Source: Oscillospiraceae bacterium (lineage in GTDB: Bacteria > Bacillota > Clostridia > Oscillospirales > Acutalibacteraceae). From it: a DNA stretch of 64,000 nucleotides. The notes beneath the pieces were generated by a model. It searched no databases and had not been told where the DNA came from. It was given only the letters and a program-made list of their open reading frames with translations. The DNA lies in contig SVOJ01000009.1 of NCBI GenBank assembly GCA_015066385.1, positions 1 to 64,000 on the forward strand, in the 5' to 3' direction. Of the stretch, positions 17,477 through 26,081 are shown in pieces. The position numbers were made by a program, and so were the translations under genes. Numbering within the stretch: position 1 is the stretch's first letter; each line of letters opens with the position of its first letter.

Positions 17477-18679
17477 ATGAAAAAATATATTATTACCATT
17501 CTTTGCTTTTTTATGTTACCGCTGTTTATTCTTTGCGCCGGCGCCGCGCAGATCGGCGATACGGACGGCAACGGTGCGCTGACCTCCGCAGATGCACGCC
17601 TGACCTTGCGGCAGTCCGTGGATCTGGAAAATTTAACCGGTGATGCATTGATTGCTGCCGATGCAGACAATGACAACAATATTACAGCCGGTGATGCACG
17701 GCTGATTCTGCGTGCCGTTGTGGGGCTTGAGCGTTTTGCCGGGGATTTTCGTATTGATTTTATTGATGTAGGGCAGGCAAAAAGTATTCTTGTACAAAAC
17801 GGCGACATGACAATGCTCATTGATGCGGGCAATGTGGCTGACGGTGAAATGGTTTGTGACTATCTGTACAATTGCGGCGTTACAAGCCTTGATTTTGTGG
17901 TTTGCACCCACGCGCACGAGGACCATGCAGGCGGGCTTGCCGATGTGTTGCATGCATACACGGTAACACAGGCGGTTTTTGCTCCGTCGCTGACCGCAGA
18001 TACGGCAAATTATAAAAATTTCCGCAATGCCTGCAAAGAACAGAACCTTACGCCAATACATCCCACACTCGGCTCAAGCATGTCCTTCGGGGATTGCGAA
18101 ATTGAATTTCTCGGTCCCGCACTGGCAGATACCACCGACCTGAATGACAGTTCGATCGTGCTGAAAATCACCTACGAGGACACCTCTTTCCTGCTGACGG
18201 GCGATGCGGAAACGGCATCCGAATATGCCATGATCGACGAAGGCTTTGACCTTTCTGCTGACCTGCTTGATGTCGGCCACCACGGCAGTTCCTCGTCCAC
18301 CTCTTATGTATTTCTGCGGCAGGTCATGCCCGAATTTGCAGTCATCAGTTGCGGCACGGACAATGACTACGGCCACCCGCACGAAGAAGTGACAAGCCGC
18401 CTTGCGGATGCAGGGGTCATCACTTTCCGCACCGACCTGCAAGGGACAATACAGGTGATTTCCAACGGCAAGGCACTCGCATTTTATACCGACAATGACT
18501 TTGAAGCGGACATTCCCGACGAACCGACCGCAACGGAATACATCGGCAATATCAACTCCAAAAAATTCCACCTGCCGACCTGCGGCAACCTGCCCGCAGA
18601 ACACAACCGCATTTATTTTGCAAGCCGCGACACAGCCCTTGCACAGGGCTATGCCCCCTGCGGCACCTGCAAACCCTGA
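17477..18679 (+). CDS. Secreted dockerin-ComEC-like metallo-hydrolase with C-terminal Cys/His motif
   Basis: A 400-residue exported protein. Order: signal peptide (IITILCFFMLPLFILCAGA), an N-terminal type I dockerin (GDTDGNGALTSADARLTLR and a second loop with AGDARLILRAVVGLE), then a metallo-beta-lactamase-fold domain like the soluble C-terminal domain of ComEC (FIDVGQAKSILV, THAHEDHAGG, TGDAE, DVGHHGSSSST, SCGTDNDYGHP). The tail contains HLPTCGNL and GYAPCGTC, an Ada-like zinc-binding pattern often found at the end of such hydrolases. A role in extracellular nucleic acid or phosphodiester hydrolysis is inferred. A dockerin at the N-terminus is unusual. Weak GGGTG ribosome site. Confidence 0.88.
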   Translation: MKKYIITILCFFMLPLFILCAGAAQIGDTDGNGALTSADARLTLRQSVDLENLTGDALIAADADNDNNITAGDARLILRAVVGLERFAGDFRIDFIDVGQAKSILVQNGDMTMLIDAGNVADGEMVCDYLYNCGVTSLDFVVCTHAHEDHAGGLADVLHAYTVTQAVFAPSLTADTANYKNFRNACKEQNLTPIHPTLGSSMSFGDCEIEFLGPALADTTDLNDSSIVLKITYEDTSFLLTGDAETASEYAMIDEGFDLSADLLDVGHHGSSSSTSYVFLRQVMPEFAVISCGTDNDYGHPHEEVTSRLADAGVITFRTDLQGTIQVISNGKALAFYTDNDFEADIPDEPTATEYIGNINSKKFHLPTCGNLPAEHNRIYFASRDTALAQGYAPCGTCKP

Positions 18680-18708
18680 TATACGACACAAAAAGACTGC
18701 ATTGGCAG

Positions 18709-18737
18709 TTGACAAAAGGCTCGCTTCGGTGTAAAAT
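18709..18737 (+). promoter_or_regulatory. tRNA-Arg promoter
   Basis: TTGACA (18709-18714), 17-base spacer, TAAAAT (18732-18737), 22 bases before the tRNA. Confidence 0.85.
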
Positions 18738-18759
18738 AGACAGGCAAAAATAATAATGT

Positions 18760-18836
18760 CCGTCCGTGGCGCAGTTGGATAACGCAGCAGATTCCGATTC
18801 TGAAGATCGGGGGTTCGAATCCCTCCGGGCGGGCCA
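18760..18836 (+). tRNA. tRNA-Arg (anticodon CCG)
   Basis: The cloverleaf can be folded by hand: acceptor stem CCGTCCG/CGGGCGG (one G-U pair), D arm with AGTTGGATAA loop, anticodon loop TTCCGAT giving CCG, T arm with TTCGAAT loop, discriminator G and encoded CCA at 18834-18836. It reads the CGG codon. Confidence 0.93.
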
Positions 18837-19006
18837 AAAAAAGGGCAGTGACCGTCAGGTCGCCGTCCTTTTTTCGATTTCTGCTATACAAGGAGGGATT
18901 CGAAGGACGAGCGGCACAGAGAAACAGTCCGGGGGACTGTTTCGACCGCGAGCGACCAAGCGCCCGCAGGCGCGCGAGTCGAATCCCTCCGGGCGGGCCA
19001 AAAAAA
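18815..19006 (+). repeat. Duplicated tRNA-Arg 3' end flanking a 136-base insert (att-like)
   Basis: The 28 bases that end the tRNA gene plus seven A residues (18815-18842) recur exactly at 18979-19006, and a 12-base inverted copy lies at 18892-18903. The insert carries a perfect hairpin GAAACAGTCC/GGACTGTTTC (18921-18943). The pattern resembles att repeats left by an integrated element, or a mobile mini-element that carries a tRNA tail; no integrase is present in the window. Confidence 0.75.
18841..18874 (+). terminator. tRNA-Arg terminator
   Basis: Stem of about 13 pairs with one mismatch (AAGGGCAGTGACC with GGTCGCCGTCCTT) followed by six T residues. Confidence 0.8.
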
Positions 19007-19030
19007 TCCTGTTCTTCGGAACAGGATTTT
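19003..19030 (+). terminator. Terminator-like hairpin after duplicated tRNA end
   Basis: Stem AAAATCCTGTTC/GAACAGGATTTT with TTCG tetraloop followed by TT and flanked by A- and T-runs; bidirectional. Confidence 0.7.
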
Positions 19031-19034
19031 TTAT

Positions 19035-19242
19035 CCAAGCCGACAGGCTTGGTATATCATCACGCGTCAGCGTGTATATCATCAACAACAGCGATGCCGT
19101 TGTTGTATCTCATCACACCGAAGGTGTGCATTTCTGTCGGCTTGATGATATGCAATGCTTCGCATTGATGATATACAAAACTTCGTTTTGATGATATGCA
19201 ATTCCTGCGGAATTGATGATATACAAGGCTTCGCCGTGATTT
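19035..19242. repeat. Array of about eight short hairpins with GATGATAT/ATATCATC linkers
   Basis: Short palindromes of differing sequence (for example CCAAGCC/GGCTTGG, AATGC-TTCG-CATT, AAAAC-TTCG-TTTT, AATTCC-TGC-GGAATT) alternate with a conserved linker. The linker reads ATATCATC in the left half and GATGATAT in the right half, so the whole array is itself a large inverted repeat; bases 19036-19046 also pair with 19134-19144. Stems vary while pairing is kept, which suggests selection for structure or a replication mechanism. Confidence 0.85.
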
Positions 19243-19266
19243 TTTAACCGTAAAACAACTTCCTTC

Positions 19267-19295
19267 TTGCAATTCTGCACAGTTTTTGTTAAAAT
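19267..19295 (+). promoter_or_regulatory. Promoter of the esterase gene
   Basis: TTGCAA (19267-19272), 17-base spacer, TAAAAT (19290-19295). Confidence 0.65.
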
Positions 19296-19350
19296 GTATA
19301 CAGTGACAGTTTGTCGCAACAAAATATTAAACTTACAAGGAGGACGCATT

Positions 19351-20244
19351 ATGTTTGAAAAAATCATTGCATTTTTTATGGCAATCATCAATTTTCTCAT
19401 GGGGCTGTTCGGTCTCGGAGGTGATGGCGGGCAAAAATTTGACTGTCAGACATTCCTCGACATGTCCTACGGCACGCATGAACGGCAGGTTGTTGATCTT
19501 TGTGTGCCCTATGATGCATCAGGCGACATCGGGCTTGTGCTGTTTATTCACGGCGGGGCATGGATCGGCGGAGACAAGCAAAGCTACGAAAGCGGCATGA
19601 ATTACGGGGCATCCAACCTCGGCATTGCAACGGCATCGGTGAATTACCGTTATATTTCGGATGATGTTGACCTTCTTGATGTGCTCGATGACATTGATGC
19701 GGCACTTGCAAAAATCAAGGCAAAGGGTGCTGAAATCGGTGTGAACATCAATAAAGTGTTGCTGACGGGCGACAGCGCAGGCGGTCATCTTTCTCTGCTG
19801 TATGCGTATGCAAGAAAGAACACGGCCCCCATTGAACCCGTTGCGGTTATCAGCAACTCGGGGCCGACGGATCTCTATGACGATAATTTTTATCACAACA
19901 ATGCACTCGGTGACGAAGCGGCAATTTGTGATCTGATGAGCAAAGCCTGCGGTCAACGGTTCTCGTATGCAAACAAGGAAAGCGCAAAGGATGCACTTTA
20001 CAGTGTTTCTCCCATCGCATATGTCAACGCGGACTGTGTGCCCACCGTCATCAACCACGGCAATGCCGATACGATCGTCCCGTTCTCGAATGCCCAGACA
20101 CTCGATGCACTGCTGACACAATACGGTGTTGAGCATGTGCTTAATGTTTACGAGGGTGCGGATCACGATTTGGGCAAGGATGAAGCGGCAAAGGACAAAG
20201 CAGATGAACTGCTGTTCGGTTATATTGACAGATTCCTGAAATAA
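19351..20244 (+). CDS. Alpha/beta-hydrolase (esterase/lipase) with N-terminal amphipathic helix
   Basis: A 297-residue hydrolase of the hormone-sensitive-lipase/carboxylesterase type. It has the oxyanion motif HGGAW, nucleophile elbow GDSAGGH, acid in NADTIVPF and catalytic His in GADHDL. The first 25 residues (FEKIIAFFMAIINFLMGLFG) form an aromatic hydrophobic helix resembling the C-terminal helices of two secreted proteins in this window, and likely act as a membrane anchor or uncleaved signal. Start at 19351 follows AAGGAGG. Substrate unknown; single gene between its own promoter and terminator. Confidence 0.87.
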   Translation: MFEKIIAFFMAIINFLMGLFGLGGDGGQKFDCQTFLDMSYGTHERQVVDLCVPYDASGDIGLVLFIHGGAWIGGDKQSYESGMNYGASNLGIATASVNYRYISDDVDLLDVLDDIDAALAKIKAKGAEIGVNINKVLLTGDSAGGHLSLLYAYARKNTAPIEPVAVISNSGPTDLYDDNFYHNNALGDEAAICDLMSKACGQRFSYANKESAKDALYSVSPIAYVNADCVPTVINHGNADTIVPFSNAQTLDALLTQYGVEHVLNVYEGADHDLGKDEAAKDKADELLFGYIDRFLK

Positions 20245-20259
20245 TTATTTTGCATTTTT

Positions 20260-20288
20260 AACACCACCTCGCGTGGTGTTTTTTTTGT
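20260..20288 (+). terminator. Terminator of the esterase gene
   Basis: Stem AACACCAC/GTGGTGTT with a CTCGC loop followed by a T-run. Confidence 0.9.
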
Positions 20289-20314
20289 TTATCCGTTTGT
20301 TTCGAACTATCATA

Positions 20315-20344
20315 TTGACAAAAAACACCTTTCAATGTTATTAT
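20315..20344 (+). promoter_or_regulatory. Promoter of the GPH transporter gene
   Basis: TTGACA (20315-20320), 18-base spacer, TATTAT (20339-20344). Confidence 0.7.
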
Positions 20345-20396
20345 TTTAAATATAATGTTTCCCACCGTGGGTATACTGTTTCAAAGGAGCACTGTT

Positions 20397-22487
20397 ATGG
20401 AAAAAGAAAAAACAGGACTGATTACCAAAACCAAAAATCTGATCTTTACCGCAAAGGAATACTGGTCTGAACCCGCAAAGGGCAATTATATCCCCTACAA
20501 AGAAATTGTAAGCCTGAGCGGTGCGGGCTTCGGTGTGTATTGGATGGGACTTCTTGCTTCCGCGATCGGTCTTGATGCGTCGAACCTGGTGCTCGGTGCC
20601 AGCCTGGGGATCAAACCGATGGATTTGTATGTTATGATGGTTGTTGCCAATATTGTCGGCATTCCCCTCGGCATTTTCCGCAGCTGGTATTATGACAATC
20701 ACAAACTCAAGGGCGGTAAATTTTTACCGTTCATAAGAATTTCGGGACTTCCGATCGTTCTTATTTCCACCGTTATGGTGTGGTTGCCGTATGAACGGAT
20801 GGAATACATAACCAAATGCGTGGTCGTTTGGTTCATGTATATGCTGCTGAATGTTTTCCTTTGCTTCTTCAACGAAAGCTATACCTATTTCCAGCAGATC
20901 ATCACCCCCAATGCACAGGAACGTGCCAACGTGATGAGCATTTCGCAGGTCATTTATTCGTTGGCGCCCACCATTTCGGGACTGGTCGTTCCGCTTGTTG
21001 CAGGCCTTACATGGGGTCTTAACAACATCTGGACCTACAGAATAATTTATCCCATATTTACGGTGATCGGTCTTATTCTCACGACCATCTTTTTCCGCAA
21101 GGTCAAGGAAAGACTGATTCTGCCGAAAAAGCCGCAAGAACCTGTCAGAATGTTCGATGCCCTGCGTGAGGTTGCAAAGAACAAATATTTCTGGATCATT
21201 CATGCGGCAGCATGGGTGGTGTTCCTTGAATCGGGCTACGGCGTCATTCTCAGTTGGTCGTTCATTTACGGTCACAGCGGTGACTACCAGGCTTCGCTGG
21301 GCATCGCAAACACCATCATCGGCAATGCCGCCCTGTGGTCGATGCTTCTTTGTCCGCTTGCCATCAAATATATGGGCAAAAGAAACATGCTCATCACCGC
21401 CAATGCCATCAACATCGGCCTGCTGATGGTGCTTTATTTCACCTATCAGAATCTGATTCTCATCTGTGTGATCTGGTATCTCAACACATTTGTCAACACC
21501 TTCTGGAACATTGTGCAACATCAGATCAGCGCAGACATGCGTGACTACCATCAGTGGAAAACGGGTGTGCGTGTGGACGGTCTGTTCGGCCCGCTCGGCA
21601 TCATCGGTACCGTGATCGGATTCTTCACAGGCATGGTCTATCCGTCCATTTATGAAAAGATGGGGCTTCTGGATGACTACAATGTGCTTTATGATGACAC
21701 CATCCGCAACAATCTGTTTGAGGTGCTGATCATTTGCTCGGCAGTCGGTGCATTGCTGAACCTGATTCCCTACTGCTTCTATGACCTGACGGAAAACAAG
21801 CACAAAGCCTATGTGGGTGTGCTGAAAATCCGTGCTATGTTTGAGAATCACACATTGGGCAAACTCGATGATGACGAACTTGTGGATGCCATGGATGTGA
21901 TTACGCAGGCAAAAGAATACTTCGGCAAAGAAAAAATGTCTGCAAAGGGAGCCGGCAAGGAAGAGAAAAAAGAAATCAAAGAACACAACCTTGCCATTGA
22001 ACGTGCGGCAATCATCATGGAAGATCTGCACAAGTTCACCACCCCCGCAGGCAGAGCAAGAGTGCAACAGGCTAAAAACGATGTTGCCATGGGAAGATTG
22101 CATGCTTACGATAACATTGCAGAAGAACGCAAAACCGCCAAAAAACTGCCAAAGGGCACCAAGGAAGAAAAAGAAATCCGAAGCGATGCCATCAAGAATG
22201 CCCGCATGAAAAAAGAAGCCGCATCCCTGATTAAGAAATACGGCATTGACAACCTGCACGCACCCGACGAAGCCGTCAAGCAGGAAATTATGAACAGAGA
22301 AGCAGCCAGCTTTTTTGACAGCCTGCAAATCAGACGCGAGCTCAAGGCATGGATGAAGCAACAGTCCGTTTACAACAGAGCCACCAAACCCTATACCGAA
22401 GCCGAAAGCCTGATAAAACAAGCGGAAAGTTATGCACATTACGAAGAACTGCAGGAAAAATACGTGTATCTTTGCAACCAGCAATAA
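20397..22487 (+). CDS. GPH-family (MelB-like) MFS transporter with long cytoplasmic tail
   Basis: Predicted sugar or glycoside:cation symporter. About 12 TM helices over residues 40-480 with GPH-like loop sequences (RSWYYDNHKLKGGKF, NAQERANVMSISQV, DYHQWKTGVRVDG). After the last helix comes a charged tail of about 210 residues, rich in Lys/Glu/Ala and predicted helical, which ordinary MelB/XynB-type carriers (about 450-500 residues) lack. The tail has no IIA-type phosphorylation domain that I can see; it could be regulatory or a binding platform. Start at 20397 with AAAGGAG. The gene stands alone, so the substrate cannot be inferred from its context. Confidence 0.87.
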   Translation: MEKEKTGLITKTKNLIFTAKEYWSEPAKGNYIPYKEIVSLSGAGFGVYWMGLLASAIGLDASNLVLGASLGIKPMDLYVMMVVANIVGIPLGIFRSWYYDNHKLKGGKFLPFIRISGLPIVLISTVMVWLPYERMEYITKCVVVWFMYMLLNVFLCFFNESYTYFQQIITPNAQERANVMSISQVIYSLAPTISGLVVPLVAGLTWGLNNIWTYRIIYPIFTVIGLILTTIFFRKVKERLILPKKPQEPVRMFDALREVAKNKYFWIIHAAAWVVFLESGYGVILSWSFIYGHSGDYQASLGIANTIIGNAALWSMLLCPLAIKYMGKRNMLITANAINIGLLMVLYFTYQNLILICVIWYLNTFVNTFWNIVQHQISADMRDYHQWKTGVRVDGLFGPLGIIGTVIGFFTGMVYPSIYEKMGLLDDYNVLYDDTIRNNLFEVLIICSAVGALLNLIPYCFYDLTENKHKAYVGVLKIRAMFENHTLGKLDDDELVDAMDVITQAKEYFGKEKMSAKGAGKEEKKEIKEHNLAIERAAIIMEDLHKFTTPAGRARVQQAKNDVAMGRLHAYDNIAEERKTAKKLPKGTKEEKEIRSDAIKNARMKKEAASLIKKYGIDNLHAPDEAVKQEIMNREAASFFDSLQIRRELKAWMKQQSVYNRATKPYTEAESLIKQAESYAHYEELQEKYVYLCNQQ

Positions 22488-22514
22488 GCCCTGCGCGGAT
22501 TTCAAAACAAACAC

Positions 22515-22543
22515 TTGCAATCAATACTTTAGTATGCTACAAT
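22515..22543 (+). promoter_or_regulatory. glnA promoter
   Basis: TTGCAA (22515-22520), 17-base spacer, TACAAT (22538-22543). Confidence 0.75.
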
Positions 22544-22586
22544 AAAAAAGTACACAAAATTTCCAAAGAACAGGAGTTGTATTGCT

Positions 22587-24011
22587 ATGGCAAAAAGCGT
22601 TCAGGATGTTTTAGCTCTCATCAAAGAGAAGGACATTAAAATGGTAGACTTCAAAATGGTGGACATCAACGGTCAGTACCGTCATGTCACCATTCCCGCA
22701 CAGAATTTTTCGGAAGACACCATGAAAAGCGGCATCGGTTTTGATGCTTCCAACTACGGCTATGCAGTCGTTGAAAAAAGCGACATGGTATTCATTCCCG
22801 ACCCCGACACGGCTATGGTTGACCCCTTCTGTGAGATCCCCACACTCACCATGACGGGCAATGCCATGATCATCGACACCCCCGAAAACAGACCTCTTGC
22901 GCAGTATCCGCGCAACATCATCCGTGCGGCTGTGGACTACATGAAAGCAAGCGGCGTTGCAGACGAAATGAAGATTCTGCCCGAATTTGAGTTTTATCTG
23001 TTTGACGATGTGACATGGGGCGTTGAACCGAACTACATCGGTGCATCCGTGGATGCTTCCCAGTCTTACTGGAACAGCACCACCGACGGCAAGGGTGTTA
23101 TTGTTCCCAAGCAGAAGAACTATCACATTGCAAAGCCCTTTGACACCTCTTACGAATGCCGCAGTGAAATGTGCCTGCTGATGAAAGAAGCCGGCATTGA
23201 CATCAACTATCATCATCCCGAAGTTGCCGCATCGGGTCAGTACGAAATTGAACCGCAGCTCGGCGAAGTCGTGCACATGGCAGATGCAACGATGATGATC
23301 AAATATATCATCCACAACACCGCCCTCAAATACGGCAAGAGCGCAACCTTCATGCCCAAGCCCATCTACGGCGAGGCGGGCAGCGGTATGCACGTTCATA
23401 TGCTTCTGTTTAAGGACGGCGAACCCGTTTTCTCGGACGACAACGGCTATTCCCACCTGAGTCAGACAGCGCATTACTTCATGGGCGGTCTGCTCAAGCA
23501 CATCGGTTCTCTTTGTGCCATTACAAATCCCAGCACAAACTCTTTCAAACGCCTTGTACCCGGCTTTGAAGCTCCCGTAACGGTCGGTTATGCCACCTCC
23601 AACAGAAGTGCGGTTATCCGCATTCCCGCCTATGCAAAAAGCCCCGACAAACGTCGTTTTGAACTGCGCAACCCCGATGCCACCTGCAATCCCTATTTCT
23701 GCTATGCCGCGATTCTTATGGCAGGTCTGGACGGTATCAAAAACAAGATCGATCCGCACGAAAACGGCTGGGGTCCCTATGACTTCAACCTCTTCCATCT
23801 GCCCGAAGAAGAAAAGGCAAAACTGCAGGGGCTTCCCACTTCCCTGCCTGCCGCACTCGATGCATTGGAAGCAGACTACGCATACCTGACAGAAGGCGGC
23901 GTATTCCCCGAAGAGCTCATCAAGAACTTTATCAAGACCAAACGTGCGGAATGTGCGGAAATTTCCAAGATCCCGCATCCCGTAGAATTTGAAAAGTATT
24001 ACAACCTGTAA
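22587..24011 (+). CDS. glnA: Glutamine synthetase type I
   Basis: Makes glutamine from glutamate, ammonium and ATP; dodecameric cytoplasmic enzyme. The 474 residues show the N-terminal beta-grasp (MVDINGQYRHVTIPA), the metal-binding EFEFYLF, the GSGMHVHM ammonium/glutamate motif, the NPSTNSFKRLVPG ATP motif and RSAVIRIP. It starts at an ATG behind AGGAGTTG. Length is that of a GSI; a glnR-like regulator is not found next to it. It is followed by a terminator hairpin that merges into the ribosome site of the next gene. Confidence 0.96.
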   Translation: MAKSVQDVLALIKEKDIKMVDFKMVDINGQYRHVTIPAQNFSEDTMKSGIGFDASNYGYAVVEKSDMVFIPDPDTAMVDPFCEIPTLTMTGNAMIIDTPENRPLAQYPRNIIRAAVDYMKASGVADEMKILPEFEFYLFDDVTWGVEPNYIGASVDASQSYWNSTTDGKGVIVPKQKNYHIAKPFDTSYECRSEMCLLMKEAGIDINYHHPEVAASGQYEIEPQLGEVVHMADATMMIKYIIHNTALKYGKSATFMPKPIYGEAGSGMHVHMLLFKDGEPVFSDDNGYSHLSQTAHYFMGGLLKHIGSLCAITNPSTNSFKRLVPGFEAPVTVGYATSNRSAVIRIPAYAKSPDKRRFELRNPDATCNPYFCYAAILMAGLDGIKNKIDPHENGWGPYDFNLFHLPEEEKAKLQGLPTSLPAALDALEADYAYLTEGGVFPEELIKNFIKTKRAECAEISKIPHPVEFEKYYNL

Positions 24012-24019
24012 AAATGAAA

Positions 24020-24056
24020 GCACAGTCCGAATGCAAACGCTTCGGACTGTTTTTTG
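24020..24056 (+). terminator. glnA terminator / possible attenuator before the GTPase gene
   Basis: Stem ACAGTCCGAA/TTCGGACTGT with a T-run. The T-run runs straight into the GGAG site of the next gene, so the downstream gene depends on readthrough or an unseen promoter. Confidence 0.85.
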
Positions 24057-24064
24057 GAGTAATT

Positions 24065-26077
24065 ATGTCAAATACGATTCACAACATCGGAATACTTGCA
24101 CATGTTGACGCAGGCAAAACAACACTGACCGAGCAACTTTTGTTTCTGACGGGGGCACTGCGTACCGTCGGCAGTGTTGATGCGGGCACAACGGCAACCG
24201 ATACACTCTCTGTTGAAAAACAGAGGGGTATTTCGGTGCGTGCGGCTTCGGCAAGTTGCGAATGGAACGGTGTAAAAATCAACATCATCGACACCCCGGG
24301 CCACATTGACTTTGCAGGCGAAGTGGAACGTACACTGCATGCACTCGACTATGCGGTTGTGGTCATTTCGGCTGTGGATGGTGTGCGTGCACACACGGAA
24401 AACATTCTGCATTCCTTGCAGAAAGCAAACCTCCCCTTTGCCGTTTTTATCAACAAAACCGACCGCACGGGCAGCGATATACAATCGGTTCTGAATGAAC
24501 TCAAAGATGTTTGCAAGCAGGCTTTTTTGCCACTTTCTACAGTCGCCAATGAAGGTACACCGCAGGTTGCTGTTTCCGTTTTATCGGAAGTACAATTTGC
24601 ACAAACCGCAACCGAGGTGCTTGCCGATATCAACGAAGAAGCGGAAGAAGCCTTTTTGAATGACACTTATTTATCCGCAACGCAGGCAGACTGCCTCATC
24701 AAGCAGGAAATTGCCGCCTGCAGACTCGTTCCCGTTTTGTGCGGCAGTGCAAAACTCGGCATCGGCGTGAAAGAACTTGCCGACGTGCTGACGAAGTTTT
24801 TACCCTCATCTGACCGCAGAAAAACAGATGATTTATGCGGCATTATTTATAAAATCGAACACGACAAAACACAGGGAAAAATTGCCCACATCCGTTTGTT
24901 TGGCGGTGAACTTGAGAACCGAAAAGAAATCACGCTGTTTTCTCCTGACATGGCCGCAGCAACAAATGAATCCGATGCGGTAGCAACCGAAGAAAAACCA
25001 CCTGCAAAAGAAAAAATATCACAAATCAAGACCTTCAACGGTGCAAAACGCAACGACAGCGGGATTATTCGCAGCGGCGACATTGCCGCCGTCAGCGGGC
25101 TTACAAGTGCAAAAACAGGCATGTTTGTCGGCTCTCTCGGCTCGCTGACCGACACCGCACTTGTGCATCCGTTTTTACGTGTCAAGGTGACCCCCGCTGA
25201 CGGCGATGCACAAAAAATACCGCCTCTTGCGGCGGCACTCAAAGAACTGTCGGACGAAGAACCCTATCTCGATGCAAAGTGGGAGAACGGGCTGACGGAA
25301 ATCACCATCAACACAACGGGCAAAATTCAGCTCGAAGTGCTTGATAATCTCTTAAAAGAACGCTATGACCTGCATGCATCCTTTTCTCCCCCGACCGTTA
25401 TTTACAAAGAAACCCCGACCGCGGCGGGCACGGGCGGGGCACGGTACACCATGCCCAAACCCTGCTGGGCTTGCGTGGATTTTCACTTTGAACCCATGCC
25501 CCGCGGCTACGGTGTATCCTACCACGGCAAGCTTCCCTTTGACCAATGCCAGTACCGCTATCAGGCACACATCCACACCTCATTTTTGAACACCTGCATT
25601 CCGCAGGGCTTATACGGTTGGGAAGTGACCGATTTCAAATGCACGCTTGCAGGCGGTGAGCATCATCTGATTCACACCCATCCGCTTGACTTTTTCGTGG
25701 CAACCCCCATGGCATTCATGAACACATTGCAAAATGTCGGCTCGACAATACTCGAACCGCTGTTAAAAATCCGCATCACAGCCCCTGCCGACCTTTCGGG
25801 CAAAATACTGGGTGAGATCGTCAAAACAGGCGGCGAATGCGACAGTCCTGTTATGAATCTGCAAACCATGCACATGGAAGCCATTGTCCCCGTGGCAACA
25901 AGTATGGATCTGCCGACAAAACTTGCCGTTCTGTCCTCGGGCAAGGCGGTATTGAGCCAACAGTTTTACGGCTACCGCGAATGCAGGGACGGATTGGAAC
26001 ACATCAGTCCTCGCCGCGGTGTGGACCCGCTTGACAGATCCAAATGGATTCTGTGGGCAAGAGGGGCGTATCAATAA
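24065..26077 (+). CDS. Tet(M)/Tet(O)-like ribosomal-protection GTPase (EF-G paralogue)
   Basis: A 670-residue translational GTPase with all G motifs: AHVDAGKTTL, DTPGHIDF, NKTD, CGSA. Overall layout and length match tetracycline ribosomal protection proteins (about 640 residues) more than EF-G (about 690), including the HVDAGKTT start of this group and a domain IV/V arrangement ending in FYGYRECRDG. The C-terminus (RRGVDPLDRSKWILWARGAY) differs from the C-terminus I recall for Tet(M). It may be a housekeeping relative without resistance function; sequence alone does not decide. Start at 24065 with GGAG; an upstream ATG at 24014 would run through the glnA terminator. No mobile element borders it. 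Confidence 0.85.
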   Translation: MSNTIHNIGILAHVDAGKTTLTEQLLFLTGALRTVGSVDAGTTATDTLSVEKQRGISVRAASASCEWNGVKINIIDTPGHIDFAGEVERTLHALDYAVVVISAVDGVRAHTENILHSLQKANLPFAVFINKTDRTGSDIQSVLNELKDVCKQAFLPLSTVANEGTPQVAVSVLSEVQFAQTATEVLADINEEAEEAFLNDTYLSATQADCLIKQEIAACRLVPVLCGSAKLGIGVKELADVLTKFLPSSDRRKTDDLCGIIYKIEHDKTQGKIAHIRLFGGELENRKEITLFSPDMAAATNESDAVATEEKPPAKEKISQIKTFNGAKRNDSGIIRSGDIAAVSGLTSAKTGMFVGSLGSLTDTALVHPFLRVKVTPADGDAQKIPPLAAALKELSDEEPYLDAKWENGLTEITINTTGKIQLEVLDNLLKERYDLHASFSPPTVIYKETPTAAGTGGARYTMPKPCWACVDFHFEPMPRGYGVSYHGKLPFDQCQYRYQAHIHTSFLNTCIPQGLYGWEVTDFKCTLAGGEHHLIHTHPLDFFVATPMAFMNTLQNVGSTILEPLLKIRITAPADLSGKILGEIVKTGGECDSPVMNLQTMHMEAIVPVATSMDLPTKLAVLSSGKAVLSQQFYGYRECRDGLEHISPRRGVDPLDRSKWILWARGAYQ

Positions 26078-26081
26078 TGAT

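Noticed and set aside
18766-19191. Open frame of 141 codons across the tRNA gene
   Set aside because: It overlaps tRNA-Arg, two terminators and hairpin repeats.
19035-19242. CRISPR array
   Set aside because: Repeats are about 8-10 bases, the intervening parts are palindromes rather than spacers, the linker flips polarity, and no cas genes are present.
20724-22520. Minus-strand open frame of 598 codons opposite the GPH transporter gene
   Set aside because: Antisense shadow; the plus-strand frame has clear TM helices and a ribosome site.
22611-24023. Minus-strand open frame of 470 codons opposite glnA
   Set aside because: Antisense to a highly conserved gene.
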